Shown here: positions 57,951 through 64,000 of the stretch, piece by piece
Layout: every line of letters starts with the position of its first letter
Position numbering within the stretch: the first letter of the stretch is position 1
Assembly: GCF_003668635.1 (NCBI RefSeq)
Contig: NZ_RCWH01000001.1
Span: forward strand, 558,001 to 622,000
Origin: Planomicrobium sp. Y74
GTDB lineage: Bacteria; Bacillota; Bacilli; Bacillales_A; Planococcaceae
Direction of reading: 5' to 3'
DNA: 64,000 nucleotides
Translations under genes and position numbers: made by a program
Notes under the pieces: model-generated
What the model saw: the letters and a program-made list of their open reading frames with translations, nothing else
Databases searched by the model: none
What the model was told of the DNA's origin: nothing

Positions 57951-58586
57951 TTGCGAGAATCTTACATGACTGCAGGCAGTTCGGCCAATGCTGAACTGCT
58001 TATACAAAAATCGCGTTTTATCGGATACGCCGCAAGAGCCGAAACAGAGCAGCAGGCAATCGATTTTATCAATTCCATTAAAGAGCAGCACCGATCGGCC
58101 AATCATAATTGTTCAGCCTATATGCTGGGTGAGCATGACTCGATCCAAAAAGCCAATGACGATGGGGAACCCAGCGGAACAGCTGGCGTCCCAATACTCG
58201 AGGTTTTAAAAAAGAAGCACCTGAAAGATACTGTCATCGTAGTTACCCGCTATTTCGGGGGCATCAAACTGGGAAGCGGCGGTTTAATCCGGGCATATGG
58301 GAAAGCTGCTTCCGAAGCCCTCGCAGCAGCCGGCATCGTTGAAAGGCGATTGCATTCCTTGATGAAAGTGACCATCGATTATACTTGGCTCGGAAAAGTG
58401 GAAAATGAAGTCCGGCAGTCTGTATATCCTTTAAAAACTATTGAATATACCGATGGCGTCGATTTATACATCCATGTCCCTGTCGCTTCGGAAGAGCAAT
58501 TCTCCGCCTGGATGAATGAACTGACCAACGGCCAGGCTTCCTTAATTTGTACTGAAAAGGAATATCTGGAATTCCCCCTGAATTGA
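57951..58586 (+). CDS. yvyE: IMPACT/YigZ family protein YvyE
   Basis: 211 residues: an N-terminal UPF0029 (IMPACT) domain (QKSRFIGYAARAETEQQAIDF split as KSRFIGYAARA, then DDGEPSGTAGVP and VVTRYFGGIKLG) and a C-terminal DUF1949 ferredoxin-like domain. Possible roles in translation control are inferred from distant relatives only. The start is TTG at 57951 with AGGGGGG six bases upstream. It is divergent from degS, as in B. subtilis. Confidence 0.92.
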   Translation: MRESYMTAGSSANAELLIQKSRFIGYAARAETEQQAIDFINSIKEQHRSANHNCSAYMLGEHDSIQKANDDGEPSGTAGVPILEVLKKKHLKDTVIVVTRYFGGIKLGSGGLIRAYGKAASEALAAAGIVERRLHSLMKVTIDYTWLGKVENEVRQSVYPLKTIEYTDGVDLYIHVPVASEEQFSAWMNELTNGQASLICTEKEYLEFPLN

Positions 58587-58595
58587 GCAATAAGA

Positions 58596-58624
58596 TTTAC
58601 TCGAAAGCAAAAAAACTGTATAAT
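58596..58624 (+). promoter_or_regulatory. Predicted SigA promoter of the LCP gene
   Basis: TTTACT (58596-58601), a 17-base spacer and a perfect TATAAT (58619-58624). It leaves a leader of about 120 bases. Confidence 0.65.
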
Positions 58625-58749
58625 AAATTGATTATAATACTGTTGTTTAAAGGTAAAAAATGCACACACTGTTATATAGAAGAAAAATGATTGGAACAAC
58701 CTGAACTTGCAAATCGGTTAGCCCATATCTAATTAGAGGAGCTATAACC

Positions 58750-59787
58750 ATGAACCGTAAAAAATACCGCAAATCCAAATCGTCCAAAAAACGGACGATC
58801 ATCAAAGTTTCACTGACCCTGGCAGTATCCTTATTGCTATGCCTTTCCGCATACGGAATATTTTTAGTTAAAAAAGCCGAAAATGCTGCAAATAATGCTT
58901 TTGAATCGGGCGATCGTGAAATGTCCGATTTGCGGGATGAGAAAGTCGAGCCCCTCCACGACGATATCTCCATTCTGTTCATCGGTGTGGATGACAGCAG
59001 CAAACGAGACCAAAGTTCCAACAGTATCCGGTCTGACGCGTTAGTGCTTGCGACACTGAACAATGAGGATAAATCCATAAAACTTGTAAGCATTCCACGT
59101 GATACTTACACTTTCATACCTGATGCAGGCAAAGAAGATAAAATCACACACGCTTATGCGTATAATGGACCCAGCTCTACTATCGAATCAGTCGAGAACC
59201 TTTTGGAAATACCCGTTGATTATTATGTCAGAATGGATTTCGAAGCATTCATCGATGTAGTTGATGCCCTTGACGGCATTCGGGTTGATGTTCCTTATGA
59301 CCTCGAAGAGCAGGATGAATTCGATAACGCAGGTGCTGTCACCCTTGAAGAAGGAATCCAGACAGTTGACGGCAGTGAAGCACTTGCACTGGCACGAACT
59401 CGCCATTACGACAATGACATCGAGCGCGGCAAACGCCAGCAGATGATTTTGCAGGCTATTATGGATAAGGCTTTATCAGCCGGTTCTTTCACAAAATACG
59501 CTGATGTAATTGATGCAGTCGGCGATAACATGAAAACGAACCTTTCTTTCAGAGATATGCAGGCATTCTTCGAATACGCTAAAGACGGCAAACCTGAAGT
59601 TGAAACGATTTCTTTAACTGGATATGATGACATGTCAACCGGCATCTATTACTGGCAGCTTGATGAAGAATCATTAATGGAAGTCCAGGATATCCTTCAA
59701 AGCCATTTAGGCCTGAAGCCTGACACATCTTCTTTTTCAGATAGCAGTTCGAGCGAATATGGAAATGAAGCCTATAATAATGAATAA
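58750..59787 (+). CDS. tagV: LCP-family wall glycopolymer ligase (TagV/YvhJ-like)
   Basis: 345 residues: basic N-terminus, one membrane span (about 19-40), and an outer LytR-CpsA-Psr domain (about 72-270). The phosphate-binding residues appear in SNSIRSDALVL (Arg 94, Asp 96) and SIPRDTY (Arg 117, Asp 118), with ALARTRHYDNDIERGKRQQ near the end. LCP proteins attach wall teichoic acid or other polymers to peptidoglycan. The location between yvyE and tagO is that of B. subtilis yvhJ (tagV). A Ser-rich tail follows. AGGAGCTATAACC precedes the ATG. Confidence 0.88.
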   Translation: MNRKKYRKSKSSKKRTIIKVSLTLAVSLLLCLSAYGIFLVKKAENAANNAFESGDREMSDLRDEKVEPLHDDISILFIGVDDSSKRDQSSNSIRSDALVLATLNNEDKSIKLVSIPRDTYTFIPDAGKEDKITHAYAYNGPSSTIESVENLLEIPVDYYVRMDFEAFIDVVDALDGIRVDVPYDLEEQDEFDNAGAVTLEEGIQTVDGSEALALARTRHYDNDIERGKRQQMILQAIMDKALSAGSFTKYADVIDAVGDNMKTNLSFRDMQAFFEYAKDGKPEVETISLTGYDDMSTGIYYWQLDEESLMEVQDILQSHLGLKPDTSSFSDSSSSEYGNEAYNNE

Positions 59788-59790
59788 CCA

Positions 59791-59823
59791 AAAGAGGCGT
59801 TCCTTTCCGGAACGTCTCTTTTT
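59791..59823 (+). terminator. Terminator of the LCP gene
   Basis: AAAGAGGCGTTCC pairs with GGAACGTCTCTTT (59791-59803 and 59809-59821), then T residues. Confidence 0.88.
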
Positions 59824-59846
59824 CAGTATGCAGCTATACAATAAAC

Positions 59847-59890
59847 AAAAAAACTGACCACAAATCCTGTGATTTGTGGTCAGTTTTTTA
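59847..59890 (-). terminator. Terminator of tagO
   Basis: AAAAAACTGACCACAAATC pairs with GATTTGTGGTCAGTTTTTT around CTGT. It also gives a U-tract on the plus strand, so it backs up the LCP terminator. Confidence 0.9.
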
Positions 59891-60964
59891 TTTACCTATC
59901 ATTTTTACCAGATTGATCAATGGACGATAATTCTTGCCTGCCAGTCCAACCACTTCTACAAACAATTCAATTGCAAGAAGCATGACCCCCAATAGGAGAA
60001 TTCCTCCCCACAGCGTTGCCTGCGAGAACAATAGGGCTGCCAAGCCGAACAAAGCAGCTATGCCGTAAATAATCAAGACTGTCTGGCTATGAGAAAATCC
60101 GATATTTAACAAACAATGGTGCAAATGCGATTTATCTGCAGCAGAAATCGGCTGTTTTTCCCGCACCCTTCTGACAATTGCGAAGAATGTATCAGAAATG
60201 GGAACACCCAGCATGATGACCGGGATAATCAGCGCCACCATCGTAACATTCTTAAAGCCCATCAAGGCAAGGACGGAAATCATGAACCCGAGGAATAAAG
60301 CCCCGGTATCGCCCATGAATATTTTTGCCGGATGGAAATTATAAAACAGGAAGCCAATGGAACTGGCTGCCAAAATAGCGGCTGTAGACATTACGAAAAT
60401 ATCTCCCATGATAAATGCCATGACGGCCAATGTGACCAGCGCTATTGATGAAACGCCGGCAGCCAGACCATCCAGTCCATCAATCAAATTGATGGCATTT
60501 GTGATTGCGATAATCCAGATAATAGTCAAGGGTATACTGAAATACCCAAAATCGATTTCTCCGCCAAACGGCAGATTGATGAACGAAATTTCAAGTCCGC
60601 CGCCTACGACGACAATCGTTGCGGCCAATAATTGCCCCAGCATTTTCGCCTTTGCCGTAATTTCAAGCATATCATCAAACACACCAGTGATGATGATTAT
60701 GAACGCGCCGATGATAATGGCGGTTGTAATTGGTATAAAAGCAGGTTCCACTGCATTGGATATAGGATCTACAGGTCTTAATATAAAATATCCGATCAAA
60801 AACGATCCGAAAATAGCTAATCCACCTAAACGCGGCATTATGCGTGCATGGACTTTCCTGTAATTTGGACGGTCCACTGCTCCAACCCTGAAGGCAAGGC
60901 GCTTGACCAGCGGCGTCAGCACAATAGAAGCAATAAATGCCACAACCAGAACGAGGTATAACAT
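59888..60964 (-). CDS. tagO: Undecaprenyl-phosphate GlcNAc-1-phosphate transferase TagO
   Basis: 358-residue MraY/WecA-family enzyme that starts wall teichoic acid linkage-unit synthesis. About ten membrane spans. The Mg-binding pair is in TGVFDDMLEI, the second Asp motif in NAINLIDGLDGLAAG, and the His motif in DKSHLHHCLLN. The ATG at 60964 follows GAGGAGGAAAGGT; an in-frame TTG upstream overlaps that ribosome site. It is convergent with the LCP ligase gene, and both act in the same wall polymer pathway. Confidence 0.94.
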   Translation of the reverse strand: MLYLVLVVAFIASIVLTPLVKRLAFRVGAVDRPNYRKVHARIMPRLGGLAIFGSFLIGYFILRPVDPISNAVEPAFIPITTAIIIGAFIIIITGVFDDMLEITAKAKMLGQLLAATIVVVGGGLEISFINLPFGGEIDFGYFSIPLTIIWIIAITNAINLIDGLDGLAAGVSSIALVTLAVMAFIMGDIFVMSTAAILAASSIGFLFYNFHPAKIFMGDTGALFLGFMISVLALMGFKNVTMVALIIPVIMLGVPISDTFFAIVRRVREKQPISAADKSHLHHCLLNIGFSHSQTVLIIYGIAALFGLAALLFSQATLWGGILLLGVMLLAIELFVEVVGLAGKNYRPLINLVKMIGK

Positions 60965-61009
60965 ACCTTTCCTCCTCAATAATTCATATCCACATAGAAA
61001 TTCAATGCT

Positions 61010-61018
61010 ATTATAGCA
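61010..61018 (-). promoter_or_regulatory. Predicted extended -10 promoter of tagO
   Basis: TGCTATAAT on the minus strand is a perfect extended -10 element; no good -35 box is seen. Confidence 0.55.
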
Positions 61019-61092
61019 CAGATTCTGACATGATACATATTTATTCCTTGTTATTCCAATTAGACGTCCCTATTTGAAAATGGTTCCGTTGG

Positions 61093-62058
61093 TTAACGAT
61101 CATTTTCTACAGCAACTCTAATTTTGCTTTCCTGCTCTGCATCAATAGCAGTAGTTAAATCACTGCTGCTGGAACCTTTTTTCCATTCGCGTACGGCTTC
61201 TGCCGTTTCTGCCAGCCCTCTCGGTTTCCAGCTCATTTCTTTGGCTTTGGTGTTATCTGCCAGGATAAAACCTTCTGGATAATCCTCCGTTACAGGAATC
61301 CAAAGTGGGAATCTAAAAGGCTTAATCCCTGCGTCCAGCAGAATTTGATCATTCACCCACACGGGAACCGAATCAGGCGAGGCCAGATTTTTCACAAGCT
61401 CTTCCATAGTAACTGGATTTGCAGCAAGATTAAATGTGCCGTTAGTTCTATTTTCAATATTGCTGATAGTGAATTCTGCAAGGTCGCGAGCATCTATCCA
61501 TTGAACTTTTCTGGAACGGCTGCCCGGGATCAAAACTTCCCCTTCTTCATTCAACTTCAATGCCCAATAAGTAAAACGGTCTGTGGGGTCGTGGGGACCG
61601 GCAACAATTCCCGGACGGATTATCAATGAGTTGTCCGGAAATCGATCCTCGACAAGTCTTTCACATGTTACTTTAAGCGGACCATACGTCCCGCCCGTCA
61701 CTTCTTCCCCTTCAATCCCCATATGTATGGAGCTATTTTCTTTCACAGGGCCTTTGCTAAAATCGTCATAAACGGATATAGTCGAGATAAATGTATAATG
61801 GTCCGCAGAAATATATCTCAGTACTGACAGTAAATCAGACGGTGTATATGCAGAAATATCGATCACTGCATCCCACTTTTCTTTTTCAAGTTTGTCAGCA
61901 TCCTTCCTTCTGTCACCGGTAATACGCGGTACTTCCGAAAAAAGGTTTGGGTTACTCTTCCCTCTATTAAACAGGGTGACTGCATGTTCCTTTTTTAGCG
62001 CTTCCTCAACAATATGACGCCCTACAAATGAAGTTCCGCCAATGACTAGAATTTTCAT
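61093..62058 (-). CDS. NAD-dependent epimerase/dehydratase-like SDR
   Basis: 321 residues, extended-SDR type. The nucleotide motif GGTSFVG is at 7-13 and the catalytic Tyr and Lys are likely those in TYGPLK. VIDISAYTPSDL, SLIIRPGIVAGP and VQWIDARDLAEF resemble sugar-nucleotide epimerase or isoflavone-reductase-like proteins. The substrate cannot be told. GGAGGATGAGTT precedes the ATG. It is upstream of tagO on the same strand, but 128 bases and a promoter separate them. Confidence 0.83.
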   Translation of the reverse strand: MKILVIGGTSFVGRHIVEEALKKEHAVTLFNRGKSNPNLFSEVPRITGDRRKDADKLEKEKWDAVIDISAYTPSDLLSVLRYISADHYTFISTISVYDDFSKGPVKENSSIHMGIEGEEVTGGTYGPLKVTCERLVEDRFPDNSLIIRPGIVAGPHDPTDRFTYWALKLNEEGEVLIPGSRSRKVQWIDARDLAEFTISNIENRTNGTFNLAANPVTMEELVKNLASPDSVPVWVNDQILLDAGIKPFRFPLWIPVTEDYPEGFILADNTKAKEMSWKPRGLAETAEAVREWKKGSSSSDLTTAIDAEQESKIRVAVENDR

Positions 62059-62163
62059 AACTCATCCTCCAAATTAATAATTAATATAGTAGCTATTCAG
62101 CTTAAAACTGTTATAATACAATTTAGTTAGAATATTATAAAAATATAGGGGTGCAAAAACAGC

Positions 62164-62472
62164 ATGAATGGCAATCTGCAATTTTATTCAAGGTTAACGG
62201 ATTGGACCGGTTGGGATGAAGCAGCAGTTTTAAAAATGCAACATGAAAAACGTGCCGAACTTGCCAAATCCATCACTTGTGCAGGATTACTTGTCGACCT
62301 ATCCATGGACCAGCATGCCGAAGTAAGAGAAAGTGTTGCCAGAAACTCTTTTACACCACTTACAACTCTGAATCGATTGGCAGAAGAAGATCTTTGCATC
62401 AATATACAGAAAGCAGCTAAAGAAACTTTGGAAGCCATACACAATCAGCCCATAACCAAAAACTTTCAGTGA
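62164..62472 (+). CDS. Small LRV/HEAT-like repeat protein
   Basis: 102 residues, not a family I can name with certainty. LLVDLSMDQHAEVRESVARNS, written here in parts as LVDLSMDQHAEVRESVARN then FTPLTTLNRLAEED, matches the pattern of leucine-rich-variant and HEAT repeats (L..D....VR..VA.N..TP...L..LA.D). One full repeat and parts of two others fit. These are binding scaffolds. A weak ribosome site (AGGGGTG) lies about 11 bases before the ATG. It is divergent from the SDR gene and has its own terminator. Confidence 0.65.
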   Translation: MNGNLQFYSRLTDWTGWDEAAVLKMQHEKRAELAKSITCAGLLVDLSMDQHAEVRESVARNSFTPLTTLNRLAEEDLCINIQKAAKETLEAIHNQPITKNFQ

Positions 62473-62491
62473 GCCACTGAGAGTTTTTTTT
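62461..62491 (+). terminator. Terminator of the LRV-like gene
   Basis: AACTTTCAG / CTGAGAGTT (G-U pairs allowed) then eight T residues; it overlaps the stop codon. Confidence 0.75.
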
Positions 62492-62502
62492 ATTTACAAA
62501 CA

Positions 62503-62541
62503 GAAAGGGTTTCACTCAAATAAATGAGCGGAACCCTTTTT
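62503..62541. terminator. Second hairpin between convergent genes
   Basis: AAAGGGTTtCaCTCA pairs with TGAGcGgAACCCTTT, followed by TT on the plus strand. On the minus strand, where it follows the YflT gene, the T-tract is short. Confidence 0.65.
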
Positions 62542-62582
62542 GCATCCCCACTTACTGATTGCAGGACGCTGACCGCAGCTGC

Positions 62583-63614
62583 TTAAAAAAGTCTTGGTGT
62601 AGGTGGCGTTGAAGTTTTCTTTTCCACATCTTCATGGAATGACCGTGTGTCTCTTGGATTCTGTCGGTTATCCACATTATCATTGCCATCAAGCGTATGC
62701 TTCGGATTATTCGGTCCACTACCATTTCTGTCATTATAGTCATCGTTGTCTCTGGCTAAGTGCTCTTCTTCGGAATCTCTGCCGAATGGTGCTGGTCCCA
62801 AATTTGGATCTACACCAGGAGAAGGTTCATCCTGTCTGCGGTTTACACCTTCTTCACGATTCAGATCGTCCTCTTGAGCTTCAGTTTCCAATTGCGGTTC
62901 ATGATCAAAACTTTTCTCTTTCAGAGAACCTTCATCTTCAGGCCTTGCATCGGTGGTGGGATGGATGTTCGCACCCTCTAATCGGGAATCCTTCGTCTTA
63001 TTGCCGTACCCCGGATCTCCGTGCTGATCTTCCCGACGGACTTCGGTAGTGTAGATTTGTTCCGAATCCCGGGCAATCGTTCGGGATGAAAGTCCATCAG
63101 TTCTGGTACCATTATCATCAACATCTGCCCTGACATCCTCGTCCCTGATTTTTTCATCATTGAATTTGTTTCCGTCCCGTTCAATATCACGTCCGAATGG
63201 AGCAAAAGCAGTATTTCTGTTTCTCTCGTCAATTCCAGCCGTTCTGGAGCTCTCTCCGACTGCAGAATTGTCACGGTCTTTGTTGTAGGAATCCCCGTCT
63301 GTATACAATAAGATAGCACCTTTCTTAATATCTTCACTATATCTGTCAATTGAAGATTGATCCAGATCCAAATCTCTTAACTGTGTTTGCACGGTATCTT
63401 CCCCACTAAAGAAAGATTTGAATTTGCTCGAAAATGATTCTGCTTCATGTTTATCAACATTTGACTGGCTTTCATATGAATCGAAAACATCCTTATCTCT
63501 CGCCAATACATGAATATCATTTTCACTGTAGCCATGCATTTTCAATTGTTCGATGCGCTGTTCCATCTCTTCCTGGCTATATACCATTTCGAATTCTCTA
63601 TTACTCGGTGTCAT
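62583..63614 (-). CDS. YflT-domain general stress protein with long disordered tail
   Basis: 343 residues. Residues about 6-105 form a YflT/GSP17M domain (MVYSQEEMEQRIEQLKMHGY split as SQEEMEQRIEQLKMHGY, then HVLARDKDVFDSY and KKGAILLY). From about 110 on the protein is rich in Asp, Arg, Asn, Glu and Gly, with PFGRD twice (FAPFGRDIERD, PAPFGRDSEEE), and is predicted disordered. Members are stress-induced; function unknown. GGAGG lies 11 bases before the ATG. A SigB-like promoter lies upstream. Confidence 0.8.
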   Translation of the reverse strand: MTPSNREFEMVYSQEEMEQRIEQLKMHGYSENDIHVLARDKDVFDSYESQSNVDKHEAESFSSKFKSFFSGEDTVQTQLRDLDLDQSSIDRYSEDIKKGAILLYTDGDSYNKDRDNSAVGESSRTAGIDERNRNTAFAPFGRDIERDGNKFNDEKIRDEDVRADVDDNGTRTDGLSSRTIARDSEQIYTTEVRREDQHGDPGYGNKTKDSRLEGANIHPTTDARPEDEGSLKEKSFDHEPQLETEAQEDDLNREEGVNRRQDEPSPGVDPNLGPAPFGRDSEEEHLARDNDDYNDRNGSGPNNPKHTLDGNDNVDNRQNPRDTRSFHEDVEKKTSTPPTPRLF

Positions 63615-63653
63615 TTTCAGTTCAGCCTCCTGTTTAATCGTCTTATATAATGT

Positions 63654-63680
63654 TTACCCGAACCGTCTGAAAAATAAAAC
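63654..63680 (-). promoter_or_regulatory. SigB-type promoter of the YflT-domain gene
   Basis: GTTTTA (63675-63680), a 15-base spacer and GGGTAA (63654-63659) on the minus strand match the SigB consensus GTTTAA-N12-15-GGGWAW well. Confidence 0.65.
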
Positions 63681-63728
63681 CTGCTGCAGGAAGTTAGGTT
63701 TTTTCGTCCTGTAAGTTTCGCTTCAAGT

Positions 63729-63762
63729 TAAAACCCCTTCCTTATATTAATAGGAAAGGGGT
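63729..63762 (-). terminator. Terminator of the right-edge gene
   Basis: On the minus strand ACCCCTTTCCT / AGGAAGGGGT (63733-63762) is followed by TTT. Confidence 0.78.
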
Positions 63763-63768
63763 GAATTA

Positions 63769-64000
63769 TTAACGGTATTTTTTATCGCTTTTCGTATGCT
63801 TCTCAGCTTCACTGGTACCGCCTCTGGCTTTTTCAACTTCCGGTTTTTCCTGCGTAGTAAATGACACATGGTCCTCATCTTTAATCAATATCGGATCATT
63901 GAGAAATGACTCACCGCGTGCAAATCTATCTTCCTGCTCATCAAAATTATTATCCACGGAATTAATGAATTGATGGCGCTTATTCTCTTCCGGGGTTTCG
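63769..64000 (-). CDS. Hydrophilic protein cut by the right edge
   Basis: The frame is open from the stop at 63769 to the right edge (76 codons plus one base). A GTG at 63957 has no ribosome site, and the coding pattern (ETPEENKRHQFINSV) continues upstream of it, so the true start lies outside. The visible part is Glu/Lys/Asp-rich and ends TKSDKKYR; it resembles no domain I know. It is followed by a terminator. Confidence 0.55.
   Translation of the reverse strand, partial: ETPEENKRHQFINSVDNNFDEQEDRFARGESFLNDPILIKDEDHVSFTTQEKPEVEKARGGTSEAEKHTKSDKKYR

Overview
The window looks like ordinary chromosome from a low-GC Gram-positive bacterium of the Bacillales, most like Planococcaceae (Planococcus, Sporosarcina and relatives). 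This rests on the gene content (trpS with a T-box leader, FapR, CtsR and CodY type operators, addAB, degSU, comFA/comFC, csbA, minJ, hpf-secA-prfB) and on gene order that follows Bacillus subtilis in several long blocks. The species assignment is inference. I see no rRNA, tRNA, prophage, insertion sequence or CRISPR array. Most genes lie on the minus strand.

Layout. 1-1.0 kb: the N-terminal part of a secreted DUF4015 glycoside-hydrolase-like protein. 1.1-7.0 kb: oppABCDF, with a CodY-like box before oppA. 7.3-8.9 kb (plus strand): a small membrane protein and trpS, which has its own promoter and a Trp T-box. 9.1-15.0 kb: a second peptide transporter in the appDFABC order. 15.2-17.5 kb: fabH-fabF behind a FapR box. 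17.6-20.1 kb: yjzD-like gene and a ClpB that lacks its N-domain, behind a full-match CtsR operator. 20.1-24.4 kb: yitW, yitV, yitU, a DegV protein and CoA-disulfide reductase. 24.8-29.0 kb: a membrane-anchored GH13 protein with a degenerate active site, yisL, yisK and a DUF418 protein. 29.0-36.1 kb: addB-addA. 36.2-38.0 kb: a VTT membrane protein and azlCD.

38.0-51.4 kb follows the B. subtilis csbA-minJ to hpf region: csbA, minJ, a trans-sulfuration enzyme with a thioredoxin-like partner, a coiled-coil M23 peptidase, ftsEX, cccB, a YitT protein, prfB with its programmed frameshift, secA and hpf. 51.5-61.0 kb holds an SDR gene, comFC-comFA (no comFB), degV, an NTF2-like lipoprotein, degU-degS, yvyE, an LCP-family wall ligase and tagO. 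61.1-64.0 kb holds an epimerase-like SDR, an LRV/HEAT-like repeat protein, a YflT-domain stress protein with a SigB-like promoter, and a gene cut by the right edge.

The least explained material is two families of interspersed palindromic repeats. Family B is found after trpS, cdr and prfB and between secA and prfB; one copy is nested inside another, and one supplies the last codons of trpS. Family A lies around 39.5 and 46.2-46.7 kb. Other points of note are the pseudo-amylase and the N-domain-less ClpB. I found no clear new multi-gene system.
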